A stretch of 64,000 nt of DNA, from the NCBI GenBank assembly GCA_016801845.1, contig CM028923.1:14558679-14622678 (forward strand), read 5' to 3'. Below are positions 52,301 through 64,000 of the stretch, piece by piece. The position numbers and the translations under genes are program-made. Every line of letters starts with the position of its first letter. The first letter of the stretch is position 1. Under the pieces are notes generated by a model that ran no database searches, was not told the DNA's origin, and saw only the letters and a program-made list of their open reading frames with translations. The DNA comes from Polydactylus sextarius. Lineage: Eukaryota > Chordata > Actinopteri > Polynemidae.

Positions 52301-55300
52301 ACGAACGTAGAAATCAGCGCAAATATGAGCGGAGAAATTAGCATACGACAGGGCTCACGTGAGATTTGTGTGGAGGAACAAGGCCAGGGCGTTAATAAAC
52401 TATCCGCAGCCGACGGAGAACTCCGAACAAATTCACAACTGTGTCGATCCGACTGCGTGACTACGCAGTATGCAGTCGGAGAAGCATAATTCAGCCTTTG
52501 GTAATTGTAGTTTGACCTGCTGATATGGCTGCTTATCAACATGGTGAGCAGTCAGTGCAGCCAGCAGCGAGTGTGACACACGTCTCACAAAGTCAGCATA
52601 ATACCCATAGTATCCGATTTACAGTGTAACCTTAAAAGTCAAAACTCAGACATGTTACGCATAGATTCATTATAGTAATGAAGTAGTCATCATGATATAA
52701 TTGATAATTAGAAAACGTTCAATATGCATCGATATAATACTTCTGTCTGGTTCAAACATGGTCAAATTGTTTTGAATGTTTCACTTTTCACTCAAGAGAA
52801 ATAATCAGCTTTCAAACTTGAAAGAAAATGGGTTAAGAAAAAAAACTAATTGTCAATACTGACTGTCATTAAACTTTAGTATTGTGGCAACACCACATGG
52901 CTCTAGATATAATTTTTTATTTTTTCTGAGATGGGACGTTGTCAGACTTAGACATTCCCTTTCATTAGACCAAACTAAGTGTTCTAGTCTGCAGACCTGA
53001 AGACTTTCATCTCTGAACTTCTTTGTTGACTGCAGTGAGGCTCTGATGGTTATGGATAGACGAGGTTAGCAGCCTGCAGTAATGTTGGCCTTACTAAAAA
53101 TGCTGTTACTAATTTTCATACAGTGTGTGAGCCAGCTGGGAGTGCGACGCCCTGCGCTGAGCTTCTGGAGGGGGCAGTTAAGACCATACATGTCCAGCAG
53201 GAAGGCGACGGCTGCAAGAGCACTGCTGCTGCCCATATGAACTTACCCTTAAAAGAGAGAAGCCCTGGTGGACTCCACCCTCCCACATTCAGGACAGGCA
53301 GGGTATTTTTAGCAGTCATCTTCACTGTCTGCTCTGCTGACTAGGATAGACCCACATGGAAATCCTGTATACTTTCTGCGTACGTATGTGGGCAGAGGGA
53401 ACACTGACATGTTTTACTCGACTAGCACTTAGCATCATTTAAAGTAAGATTTTGTAGAGTTTGTGTATTGAAAATTCTAGCTGTCTGGCCCAGATCACAA
53501 AACCACGTACACAGCTGTGTAATCCAGAATTCATATCAAAGCAAAAACCAAGCCTTGAAATACAAGGAATTGGCATTAGACCTCTGTGATAAAACCGTAG
53601 CGAGGCAAAGTTTCTGGGCAAGGATATCATTTCTAAAGCTCCGAATGTTCTTGAGTGTTCAGTTGCTCAGTGGCCTCAATCATTTTTGAAATGGCACAAT
53701 TTTAGAACCATCAGGACTTTTCTAGAATTGTCTGTCCATCAGGCAAAAAGGGTTTTGGTCAAAGACCAAGAACCCAACAACCAGTCAGACTAATGTTTAA
53801 AAGTTCTCTGCAGAAATGGGAGAATTGGCTGGAAGGAAACTGTCAGCAGCACTCCAATCAGACTTAGTTCGTAGTTCTTAGTAGAGCTGCTCGACAGAAA
53901 CATCTTCACTGTTGTGAAACGTCTTCATTTGAAGATGGGAGATAAGATAGGATCTCCAGAGGCTAGATGGTGGTGGTGGTGGTGCAAAGAGTGTGTCTCG
54001 GGACATCTTGGAGGTGGTGATGGGCAGGAAGTGGATAGCACAATAATAGGTCAGACAGACAGATGGGCATAATTATAATGATATTTAAAGAATTGCAGCC
54101 AGTGATTGATTGGCTCAAGAGATTTAGAAGATAGAATAGAATAGAGTATGTAGCCAACATTAGCCCATAGAGGGAGTATCAGTCAATCAGTCGCACTATA
54201 TTTGTATTGTACACTTCATACGTTTGAGTTCAGTTCAAAGCTTCACAGACTGACGAGCAGATAATAAAACAGAAAAAGGGATTATAAGGGAAGATACAAC
54301 AAATGAACATTTTGACCGTGAAAACAGAATTTCAAGAATTTCGAGAATTTCAAAGCTATAAAAAAAAAAATAATACAACAAAGGCTGAATTTGATGGAAG
54401 AGATCAACCTTTCAACTCTTCAACTGAACTTCCAACAAACCTTCATTAAAATTACAGCCTGGTTGGAATTTGCCAGATGCTTTAAACATTTCTGAGACAA
54501 AAAAAAAAAAAAAAAATAGGATTGTGCTCTGAAGACACAAAAAGGGACACTTTGGGCAGAATAGCAAACTGTGAGAAGGTGTCTGGTGAACATTGGGCTC
54601 TTCTTGTCACCTGGTTGATACCAAAGCGATGCTGTGGGGTATTTTACTGTCAGTGACAGGCAGACTGGTCAGAGTTATGTGAAGAATGAATCTAGCCAAA
54701 TACAGAAAGGTCCAGGAAGAAAGCCTCCTCCAGAGTGCACTCAGTTTTCAGCATGACAGGGACTCAAAGAATACAGCCCAGGAAAAAAAAAGTGTTACAG
54801 TCTCTGTCTGTCCTTGAGTGGCTCAGACGTGAATTCCATACAAAAGCAGTGGAGGGAGCTGAATATGGTAGATCACAAAAGCTTCTCATCCAATCTGATG
54901 GACTTTTAGAGGATCTGCCAGGAACAGTGGGATATAAACGGCCTAAATCCCAGTTGGGACTTGTCCAAGAAGACTTGAGGCTATAATTACTGCCTAACAG
55001 AGTTTCACAAAGTTCTGAATTAAGGGTCTGTTTGTGATTATTAATAAATTTGGAGATTTTTTTCATTCACTCATTTTGGATTTAAGCCTGTAAATTGATT
55101 TGGTCTTTTTTTACAGTTTAATCCGCTGCACTAAATTCTGAATACTCACAAGGCTTGGCACGAGTTTAAAAATTGTCATCAACTGGTTAATTGAAAAAAT
55201 CAGAATCAAAAAAGTCAAAATATAAAGGGTTATTTTCTCATCTTGTTCTGACGACCAGTAGCTGAGAGAATTGAGGACAACTTCAACAACTTTGAGCCTG

Positions 55301-56915
55301 GACCTTTAAACTCACCTTCATAGTTGCTTGTTAGTGTGAAATGGATTCTTTCTACCCAGGTTCATGCATTTCAGCTCCCAAAGGATCAAACAGAAGGTAG
55401 AGCAAGAAGACTTCTGATCTGCATTTAGCTAACTGTGAAATTTGAACAGTACTTGTGCTGTGACTGACGGCACTGAAGCAGACTCAACTCCGAAAATGAC
55501 AAATGCAGTAGATATATTTTGCCTTTTAAAGGTTCCTTGGAAGCAAAAACCTCAGATTTATGGGTACTATGTTTATGCTTCTGCTTAATTCATTAAGTTT
55601 GTTTGAGAGCAGTTCATCAGATCAACCAAACATTTCAGATTGTGGTTTCGGATACTTTTCAAATAACCAGCAGCATCTGTTTTTTTTAGTAGAGTTTAAA
55701 TGGCCACTAAGACTGATTGAAACAAACATTAACATCTCTCCAGCTCCGTGTAACACAGACTCATAACTCAAAACAGCTTCATTAGCTCTTATGGTCGTGA
55801 CTCATTCAGTCATTTGTTGGCCAGAAAGCAACTTTTCAGCACTCTTATTTGTCATTGTTTTGTTTTGTTAATTCTAACTGACTTTCCGTGATGGATGTGG
55901 AGTTCCTTAATCTCAGAACAAACCAAACAATGTAGTCTGAATTTAACAGCGGCCAAAACTGTGGTTTATTTATTTGGTCCAATCCATGAATAAATTAGTA
56001 ATCAGTTACCCTTGTACGACCAACAAGATGCAAGAAATGTTATGTTTCATTTCAGCGCATAATGGACCTTTTGCAAATATGTTGTCTGCTCAACAGTGTC
56101 TTACAAGTAAACACGAGTTATGTTCAGTGTTACTAATTATAACATGTTGCGTGTACTTGTCTTTCCATGAATATCCCGTCCTGATCATCAGCTTACACAA
56201 ATATGCTCTGCTGATGCTAAGATACTGTAGTTTAAATCAGCTTAAACTGGCTGATAAAATCAACTGACCAATGTAATGGTTGCACCCTAATATCCCCATA
56301 ACACTGAGTAAACACCAAGTGATAAATATGTTCAGGCTGCTTAAACAACACCAACAAATGCTGGCGTAATTGCCCATCTGATATACGTACTAATGGCTGA
56401 TAAGCACCCCGACACAGATAAACGGGAAAGCATTTTTCTTGACTTTACTCTTTTTACTAAATGCTAAAACTGTCTCGTGAACCAAGTGCATCCTCAGAAA
56501 CACAGAGCGGGAAAAGTGATTGTCACGTGGCTTCAGAAAACTTGCTCCCTGCCACCATGTTGTCACTTGATATTAAATGAAATCAAACTCTTGTTAACCT
56601 TCTTGTATCTCCAGCTGTCTTTTTAGAATAAAGACATCAAGCTTGAAAAGACATTTTAATTCAACCACTAAATGACTTTATGATAAGGTTTTTGTGCCAC
56701 CACCACCACCAGGGCCTGATGATGATGTTGGCTGGAGTCTTGGTCTTTTATCCAGAGTGATAGGAACTTTAGGGCGGTGGATTTTATGCAGACTGTGATA
56801 TAAGTTCCTGTCTCATCTCTTTAAACTAGTCTCCTGTTTATCTTGTTCTAGTGTCGGCAGCTCCTCCTGTCCCTCTCTGTGGAAGCTGTCAAGTCAAGCA
56901 GGGGGGAATCGTAGA

Positions 56916-58530
56916 ATGTCTCGAAGATCCGAGGCGAAAGACGACTCGATGGAGTGCCCTCTGTGTATGGAACCACTGGAGATAGACGATGTCAACTTCT
57001 TCCCCTGCACCTGTGGATACCAGATCTGCCGCTTCTGCTGGCATCGGATCAGGACGGACGAGAATGGCCTCTGTCCTGCCTGCAGAAAGGTAAACTTCAG
57101 CTTGACACCATCTTAGCATCCAAACAACAGGATTTACTCAGAGTAACAAGCACTAGTCCAACTGAAAGAATTGCACTCATATCACTCTTGTAGGCCTTAA
57201 CGCTCACCTCTGATTTCAGTGTTAGACAGTTGTCCGTTGCAGTCCAACAACCGTAAAGTTGATATCAAGTGGTATCAATGTTAAAAACACAGATGTGGAA
57301 ATAGAATTCAGATATCAAAAAGAACAAGAAACATGAGCAGTCAGACAGGTTGGTAGTGAACCTTTGGATTAATAAAATGAATACTGGCTGTTTCTGCGTC
57401 ATAGCTTATGTGTGGTTTACAGCTGGTCCATCAGGAAGTGGCAAGTGTTTTAAAATGCAGCTGTGTGCGAAACTAGACTTGATCACTGTGTCAAAACAAG
57501 AACAGATTCAGCTGGACTGCAGTTAAGGCACAAAACGTATTTGCTTTGCAATGACTTCTAGGTGTTTCAACATAGAGCATTTTTTCAAACTTCAAATATT
57601 CTGTTTTTGGCAGTTTTTATAAAATAATAATAATTTTTAAAAGTACATTTCACTAACATGGTGTCATAAAACATTTGCAAGGTTAACCTTCACACAATGT
57701 GGTTTAGATAATCTGAATTAACTGTTTGTTTTTGTTTCCAATCCATCCACTCAGCTGACTGCCTGTGTTTGGTTTTTTTTTTTACACATCTGTTCAAATT
57801 GCGGAGAGTTCCCTTTTGATCTATTATCAGATAGCCAAACCAGATGTCAGTCTGATGTACTTGTTTCTGGTAAAGAAATTTAATTTAACAGCCGGTCTGC
57901 ATGTAACTAACAGTTATAATGGATATGTCGAATATAGAATAGTATTAGATCCACATGTAATCTCAGCTCTACATAGAAGAGAGTAGAGCTAGACTGCTGA
58001 GAAATAGATACATCCAATGGAAGGAGCTGATTATCTGATTAATATGGTGGTGTTCCACATTCATCAAAGACACAACTCACATTTTTGTTGAACTCCCGGG
58101 ATAAACGGTACAGATTGTATAGAACATTTGATTGTGGACGTTTTCCTGAAACGATGCACGTGTTCTGCAGCCGTACCCAGAAGACCCTGCAGTGTACAAA
58201 CCTCTGTCACATGAGGAGCTGCAGAGGATAAAGAATGAGAAGAAGCAGAAGCAGAACGAGAAGAAGCAGAAAATCACAGAGAACAGAAAACATCTGGCCA
58301 GCGTCCGTGTGGTCCAGAAGAACCTAGTGTTTGTGGTGGGGTTGTCACAGAGGCTGGCTGACCCTGAGGTGAGACACACACTCATACACAGTCATTAGAA
58401 TTTGACCCAGGGCAGATGTTGACTAAAACTGTGCCATCACTCAGCAGTCCTGGAAAACAAAACAGCAGCTCTGTCAGTGCCCGATGACCTCTGTGATGAC
58501 ATTATATGACATATATAAATATATGTCATG

Positions 58531-58561
<31 letters not shown>

Positions 58562-61500
58562 ACACTTGACCTTCCACATTTTCAACCTTCTTTCTGATGT
58601 TGGCGTCAGCTGGTATCGCCTCATCTATCACCACTGCCGTCTTCTATAAGTCCAGCCTTTTAGTGGCTTATCCCTCCAAGTTGTCTGCTCCTCTTCCTCT
58701 GCACTCTCATTGAATTTCTGCTACCTGAGGCATTCACTTAGCATTTTATCCTTTGTGGTCATTTTCTTGATATATTCTAGAATGTTTCATCCTGGATCGC
58801 ATATGAGATATTATATGATATTATATTAAATATTTCTTTACTTGACCAGTGAGGACCGATCATGTAGGGATTCACATACACCAGATTACTTTACTACAAC
58901 TTTCATGCTGCAATAGGTCAAAATTCTGTTGCTGTTTTTCCTCATTTAAATGTTTATTAAAAAATGTTCTCCTTTCTTTTTGTCTTTTGTTTTTCCGTAT
59001 TTAGATTTGGTATTCTCTATATATCTCTTCTGCTTTGTGTGTTGTTAAAAGTACAAAAACTAAAATTGGATACTCATAGTCATTGTTGTTGGCAAAGTTA
59101 ACTTAGTATTGCTTGGGGGAAAAACAGACTCTAAAAATATGGGAAAATATGAGAAAGCAGTAACCATGGTGATGATACTATGTGATTACTACAATAGGAT
59201 GTTTGTTTTCTGTGTTGAACAGGTTCTAAAGAGGCCCGAGTATTTTGGGAAGTTTGGAAAGATCCATAAAGTGGTGATCAACAACAGCACATCATACGCT
59301 GGTTCACAGGTGAGACTTCACAGATGACTGACAGGCAGGTGGCCATGTTGATGAAACTAGTTTTTAATATCTCCATCTTTGTTTCCAGGGACCTAGTGCC
59401 AGTGCCTACGTCACATATATCAGGTCAGAAGATGCTCTGAAAGCGATCCAGTGTGTCAACAATGTAGTGGTAGATGGCAGAACACTTAAGGTGAGAAACA
59501 TTTTAATTTATAAATGAATCAACAGCTGGGTATTGGCTAATTTTGGAACATATTTTTCTGTTTTGCAGGCATCTTTAGGAACAACAAAGTACTGCAGTTA
59601 CTTTTTAAAGAGCATGCAGTGTCCCAAACCAGACTGTATGTATCTACACGAGCTGGGAGATGAAGCTGCTAGTTTTACAAAAGAGGAGATGCAGGTCAGG
59701 ACTAAACTTAACTCACGTATCATACACATGCTGCTGGAATCTTGAGATAAGACTTTGTGCAGCTGTTCATTTATGATAACTGATAATTGAAACATTTCTA
59801 ATCCATCATTTTGCCTTCAGGCAGGAAAGCATCAAGAGTACGAGCAGAAGCTGCAAGACCTCTACAAAATCAACCCCACCTTCCTGCAGACTTCGTCGGT
59901 GTCAGGAGACAAACCAAAGGGCAAAGCCAACTCTTTACACATGTACTCTAACAACAGACTATCTGTCTTTGTGTGTTAGTCTCTGCTTGTCTCACTAGTT
60001 ACTGTGACTTCTGACTAGCAACTTATTACCTTCCTCAATCTCCTGTTCTTTATCCCTGGTTGTTTGAAAAATAGAAATAAACAAAACTAATGAGCAACAA
60101 TAACTACAAAGATTTTATTTGTTTCTCTCCTTGCTGTTTTCTGTGTGATGTGGTGTCACAGATCTAACAGCTCCAGTAAAGACAGCTGGCTATCAATACA
60201 GCCGTCAGGGAAAATGGCCAATGGCGTGCCATCAGATCACAGGAAGAGTCCAGCATTAGACAGCTCTGACTCTGAACACTCGACCCCTGAGGGGCCCGAA
60301 CCTGACCTGAGCCTTGGCCACGCACCGGCCCTCTCCCCATTCTCTTCTAACAGCGACATAAGGTAAACAAGACTGTTATTTCACTGCTTGCTTCTGTTTT
60401 GATACAAAGGTTCATCTAATTATGTCAATGATCTGTTTTTTACAGGATTAAAACAGAGGTTATTTGTATCTAGTTGATTTAATTTACGATGTTCTGTATC
60501 CCCTGACAGTAGGACAGGCTGCGTCCAGGGTGTCAGTGTTGTTTACTGCCCATGTCCTGGTTTTGGGCATGTACAAGGTGTCCATAGTGGTCTGCACATC
60601 TGTTGTTTGGTGCCTGAGCTAAGATAGTAAGATAGTAACAGAATGAATGACTGCAGAGTTTAGAGGATCAGTAACTCCTGAGGCAGGTTGAACTTGTTGA
60701 AGTAGGACAGGAATTAAATCCTCTGCTGGGCCTGTTTGATTGATGGCTAAGTTGATGTTTGACACTCAAATTTCATGTCCTTGAAGACTGCTAATGTTGA
60801 CACAGCTTTTGGGGATGTGGTAGCAGGGGGACACTCTGCTGTCTTCTCCTCGGGTTTGAATGCATTCAGCACCAAGTTTTTGTGACCACACAGCTGTTCA
60901 ACCTCCCAGATGTACCCACTTATCCCTGATGAGTCTGTCTCAGTGCTGGATATGAATTTCTTTGCTGCTTCTCATCTGACAGGAAGTCTCTGGTCCACTG
61001 ACTGGTGGAGGTGGACACAGTGGGCTGGGTGGAGTGCACAGATTTCCTTAATACAGTCTGATATTAACGTTAAATCCTCATTTTTCTTGCTCTTTTTCCA
61101 GCCCCAGTGACAAACTTCCAGAAATGATCAGTGTAGGCAATGGTGAAACCTCACAAGTGGTAAGAACAGGAGTCATTGTGTTTGTGATCACATCCTGTCT
61201 AAATAATTCAGTTTATTTAGACATTGACATTGTATAAACAAACTCTCCCCGGTTGTGTGCTGTAGCTCCCGGGCAGTGACTTTCCATCGCCCCCTCCTGG
61301 CCTCAGTAAACCCAGACTGGTGGTTCCCATCAGTGTCTCAGGAAACGTCACTCGAACCCTGGTCGAAGTGGCTACTCCAGAGTCCCAGTCACTGTTCTCT
61401 GACAACAGCAACTTCAGGCATCCGAACCCTCTCCCCAATGGACTGTGCAACTTCCCCAATTCCCCACACAGCAGCTCCGACTGGCCGACGGCACCAGAGC

Positions 61501-62235
61501 CACAGAGCCTCTTCACTTCAGGTGAGTCTGACAGAGAAACAACTGCTGTTTGTCAAGCAGGGTCTGATTCACAGTGTATTAATTACATGTTTTGCTGCTT
61601 AAATTAAGGAGTTTTGTCGTCTCTTGTGTTTACAGAGACCATCCCGGTGTCGTCGTCCACAGACTGGCAGGCTGCTTTTGGCTTCGGCTCGTCCAAACAG
61701 CAGCAGGAGGACGATCTAGGCTTCGACCCGTTCGACATCACTCGCAGGGCTCTGGCCGATCTCATAGAGAAGGAGCTCTGTATTGAAGACGGCTCCAGCT
61801 CCTCCCAGTCATCCAGCTTCTTCCCCCACAGAACACACAGGCCTCCACTAAATAAATGCCCCGGGGCCCCGGGAGGGTCTTCACTCTCCAACCACCTGCC
61901 ACACTCTCACCCCTTCACACAGAATCAGCACCCACACAGAGGAGGCTACAGCCCCTTCATCTTCCCCTCTCACCTTTCCTCTTCTTCACCATCATCATCA
62001 CTATCATCATCCTCATCATCCTCTTCATCCTCATCTTTATCATCATGCTCCTCCACCACCTTCTCCTCCCCTTCCTCGTCTTCATTTCGTCATTCGTGGA
62101 TGAGCTCCAACTCGCCTCACAGTAACTTTGGTCACTCGAACCACACAGTCAGTTCAACAGCCTCCAACACAAACAGCAACTTCCTGGACTTCACAGGACG
62201 ACACAGCAGCGCACTGGGAGGAGCCTCCATCACAG
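56916..62235 (+). CDS. cnot4: CCR4-NOT transcription complex subunit 4, RING E3 ligase (3' end not resolved)
   Basis: E3 ubiquitin ligase associated with the CCR4-NOT deadenylase. Exons: 56916-57089, 58171-58368, 59223-59309, 59389-59490, 59569-59694, 59821 to about 59942, 60162-60362, 61102-61159, 61266-61521, 61636-62235. The first coding exon probably begins at 56852. Domains: C4C4 RING with C14, C17, C31, C33, C38, C41, C53, C56; a Lys/Gln-rich coiled coil at about 72-100; RRM at about 109-190 (NLVFVVGL, SAYVTYI); C3H1 finger C196, C205, C210, H214; then conserved tail blocks (PSPPPGLSK, SLFSDN..FRHPNPLP, DWPTAPEPQSLFTSETIP, DWQAAFGFGSSKQ, DDLGFDPFDITRRALADLIEKEL). The exon at 59821 has only a weak donor (gtactc at 59943); read through, it stops at 59979. 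A Ser-rich tract (about 556-592) is inserted in the tail. The last exon is not identified, so about 641 residues are visible. Confidence 0.93.
58532..58563. repeat. (CA)n microsatellite
   Basis: Short interrupted CA run in the cnot4 intron following exon 58171-58368. Confidence 0.9.
61978..62085 (+). repeat. Coding TCA/TCC microsatellite giving a poly-Ser tract
   Basis: Lies within the last resolved cnot4 exon. Repeats of tca, tcc, tct and tcg triplets keep frame and encode about 35 residues that are almost all Ser. Confidence 0.9.
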
Positions 62236-64000
62236 GTAAGACTGAGGCACGATTAATGTTAAAACGATGAAAAACTTTTTTGACTCCTTTTGATTACTGA
62301 CACTGTTGGACTTCCACGATGCCTTCAAGGCATGGAAACAATGTAGTTAAAATTCATATTTATTCATTTCTCACCTCTTGGTGTGAAGACAAAGTCAACG
62401 TTATCATAAATATTCTGCCACATACACATACACAATGTTATTAAAATGTGATTTTAATACTTTTACGTTTGTGGAAAGTAGAATATAATGTCACGGGGGT
62501 TAGTGAGACATCAGTTATATGAAATGGAAAAAAAAAAACGTGTTCATCCGAATTGCAGGTTTATTTATTTAGAAATAAATACATTGATTAATTTCTCAGT
62601 ATTTTGCAACAGTGAGGCTGTATTGTGTATTGTGTTATTGCACAATACACACACACGATGCAGCACTAACTGTGTAAATTGTGAATATTTAGCTGAGTCA
62701 CATTATTCATTGGTAGTTTAGTTTAATGCTACAGACCTAAGTCAGTTCGTTTTTACTGAAGAAATCTTCTGTGTTTATGTATTTGAATAGTTCCCTGATG
62801 AATAGAGACACACAGAGTCCAATGTATTGTCTTCTCTGTTTATGCAGAATAATATGACATCATTTTAGTGCACTGCATTGTGGGTAAACAAATGTTCATT
62901 TATTGATCACTTGGTGGCAGCACATCATTTACTGTGGCGTTACTGTATCATGGCAAACCCAAGTAGATGGTTAGAAAGCAGCCGTGACCAAAAAAACAGG
63001 CCTAGTCTCTTCTCTGCTGTTTTAATTGTCTCTCAACACCTGCTGAAAAATTTCCTCTCTGTGGTTTGAGATGAGAAAACAGATGGTGGAGTCTAGAAAG
63101 TGTGGCGCAGCTGGGCAGCAGCTACAGGGAATCGACTGGTGTACGCTTGATATATCACAGTTTATTATAATGTTGTCATGATTTTTCATTTTTAGTTAGT
63201 AATAGTATCTAAAGTAGTGGTATTCTCTTACATTTATAGACTAAATCCTAGACTAACCTAATAATAAGTTATTTGTCTTCATTCATTCTTCTGTGTGATT
63301 TGTTTAATTAATTTCATATCTTATTTAGTTTTAGTCTAACAAAGGTTTTACTAGTTTTACCTCCAGCGCTTAGGGGAGTGTGTTATATGACTGGAATCAG
63401 ATGTGTGTCTGATCAACACTAATGAAAGGAGATATAATTCATATAATTCATGAATTTAGTTTTTAAGTTTAAGTTGCAGGATGAGTAATGGAGTAGAATC
63501 AGTAGTTTCTGTGACATGACCTCTGCTAACACACGTGAAATGATTCTGTGCCTGAATCAGTAACATCATCTTGAAGAGTACAACACCATTTCCTCCAGTG
63601 CCGTTGAATACCATTTCAGTTTTATTGCAAAAATCCCTGAACAATTAAATATTCTGAAGTCTTTGTGTCAACAATTAGTTTGAAACTATCCCCTGTGAAA
63701 AACTGTCACCACCGAATCACTTTGCTTGAGTGCTTCTTCCTCATGTTTATCCAGGAACCCTGTGTGTGTCTGTGGCCTCCTGCTCAGCTCGTTCCCCATC
63801 ACTCAAATCACATCTCCCTGTTGACGTGAATCTGAACTTTTTAGTTTAATTTAAAACATTCAGACTTCTAAGATTACGTTCAGATCTGTTGTATTCTTTT
63901 ATTCTTTGTTGATAAAGAGTTATTATTAGCTCGTTAACGTGGGTTAATTGCTGTAGCATATCAACAGACTGAGAACAAAAATCCCCTGGGACCAGTCAGC
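62236..64000. other. cnot4 intron and possibly terminal exon, to the window edge
   Basis: A clear donor (gtaaga) at 62236 starts this stretch. No exon resembling the known CNOT4 C-terminus was seen. A possible exon at 63755-63849 is described in the findings. A CTCF-like cacttggtggcagca lies at 62908-62922. Confidence 0.5.

Larger units (their letters stand above)
47786..56851. other. Long putative first intron of cnot4
   Basis: Apart from items listed separately, no exon was recognised. It contains (TA)n at 48716-48763, poly-A and poly-T runs, and a palindromic hairpin at 52251-52276. A segment at about 54560-55030 resembles a dispersed fish repeat (ending in ccaagaagacttgaggctat). Confidence 0.55.

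Noticed and set aside
54560..55030. 83-100 codon ORFs as a possible gene
   Set aside because: The DNA resembles a widely dispersed fish repeat (ccaagaagacttgaggct near the end) and the frames do not match a known protein.

Overview
The window is nuclear DNA of a teleost fish. The genes are intron-rich with standard gt/ag splice sites. They encode vertebrate proteins (IL-17 receptor A, TMEM121B, makorin-1, CNOT4). The non-coding DNA carries (CA)n, (TA)n and (CT)n microsatellites, MITE-like inverted repeats and non-LTR retrotransposon tails of the kind common in fish. No species is named; the sequence alone does not fix it.

Layout. (1) Positions 1-7508 are a tandem array of a cassette of about 1.67-1.69 kb. 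Each cassette holds three tRNA genes: Val-AAC on the minus strand, then Glu-CTC and Asp-GTC on the plus strand. Four complete cassettes and a fifth partial one are present, and the array runs off the left edge. Four of the 14 tRNA copies are visibly damaged. (2) Positions 9183-16080 (+) are il17ra, 11 coding exons, about 817 aa, ending in a large exon that encodes the SEFIR domain and tail. (3) Positions 22972-21794 (-) are tmem121b, a one-exon multi-pass membrane protein. IL17RA beside TMEM121B is also the human 22q11 order, so this is conserved synteny. (4) Positions 44283-25695 (-) are mkrn1, eight coding exons, 431 aa. Its third intron is swollen by roughly 7 kb of nested repeats. These surround an intronless 326-residue coiled-coil ORF on the opposite strand with its own TATA box. 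(5) From about 46.1 kb to the right edge (+) is cnot4, head-to-head with mkrn1: RING, RRM and C3H1 domains followed by a Ser-rich tail. The 3' end was not found with confidence.

How the genes relate. il17ra is a cytokine receptor chain that signals through its SEFIR domain. mkrn1 and cnot4 both encode RING-type E3 ligases with RNA-binding zinc fingers, CNOT4 being attached to the CCR4-NOT deadenylase. Nothing suggests they act as one unit; they are separate vertebrate genes that happen to be neighbours. CTCF-like motifs point leftward in the il17ra part and rightward around mkrn1, which would suit a domain boundary between them.

The most unusual items are the tRNA cassette array (with deletion alleles shared by non-adjacent units and no T4 terminators near the genes), and the nested antisense coiled-coil gene with a palindromic upstream region, bracketed by near-identical direct repeats and by distant inverted termini.
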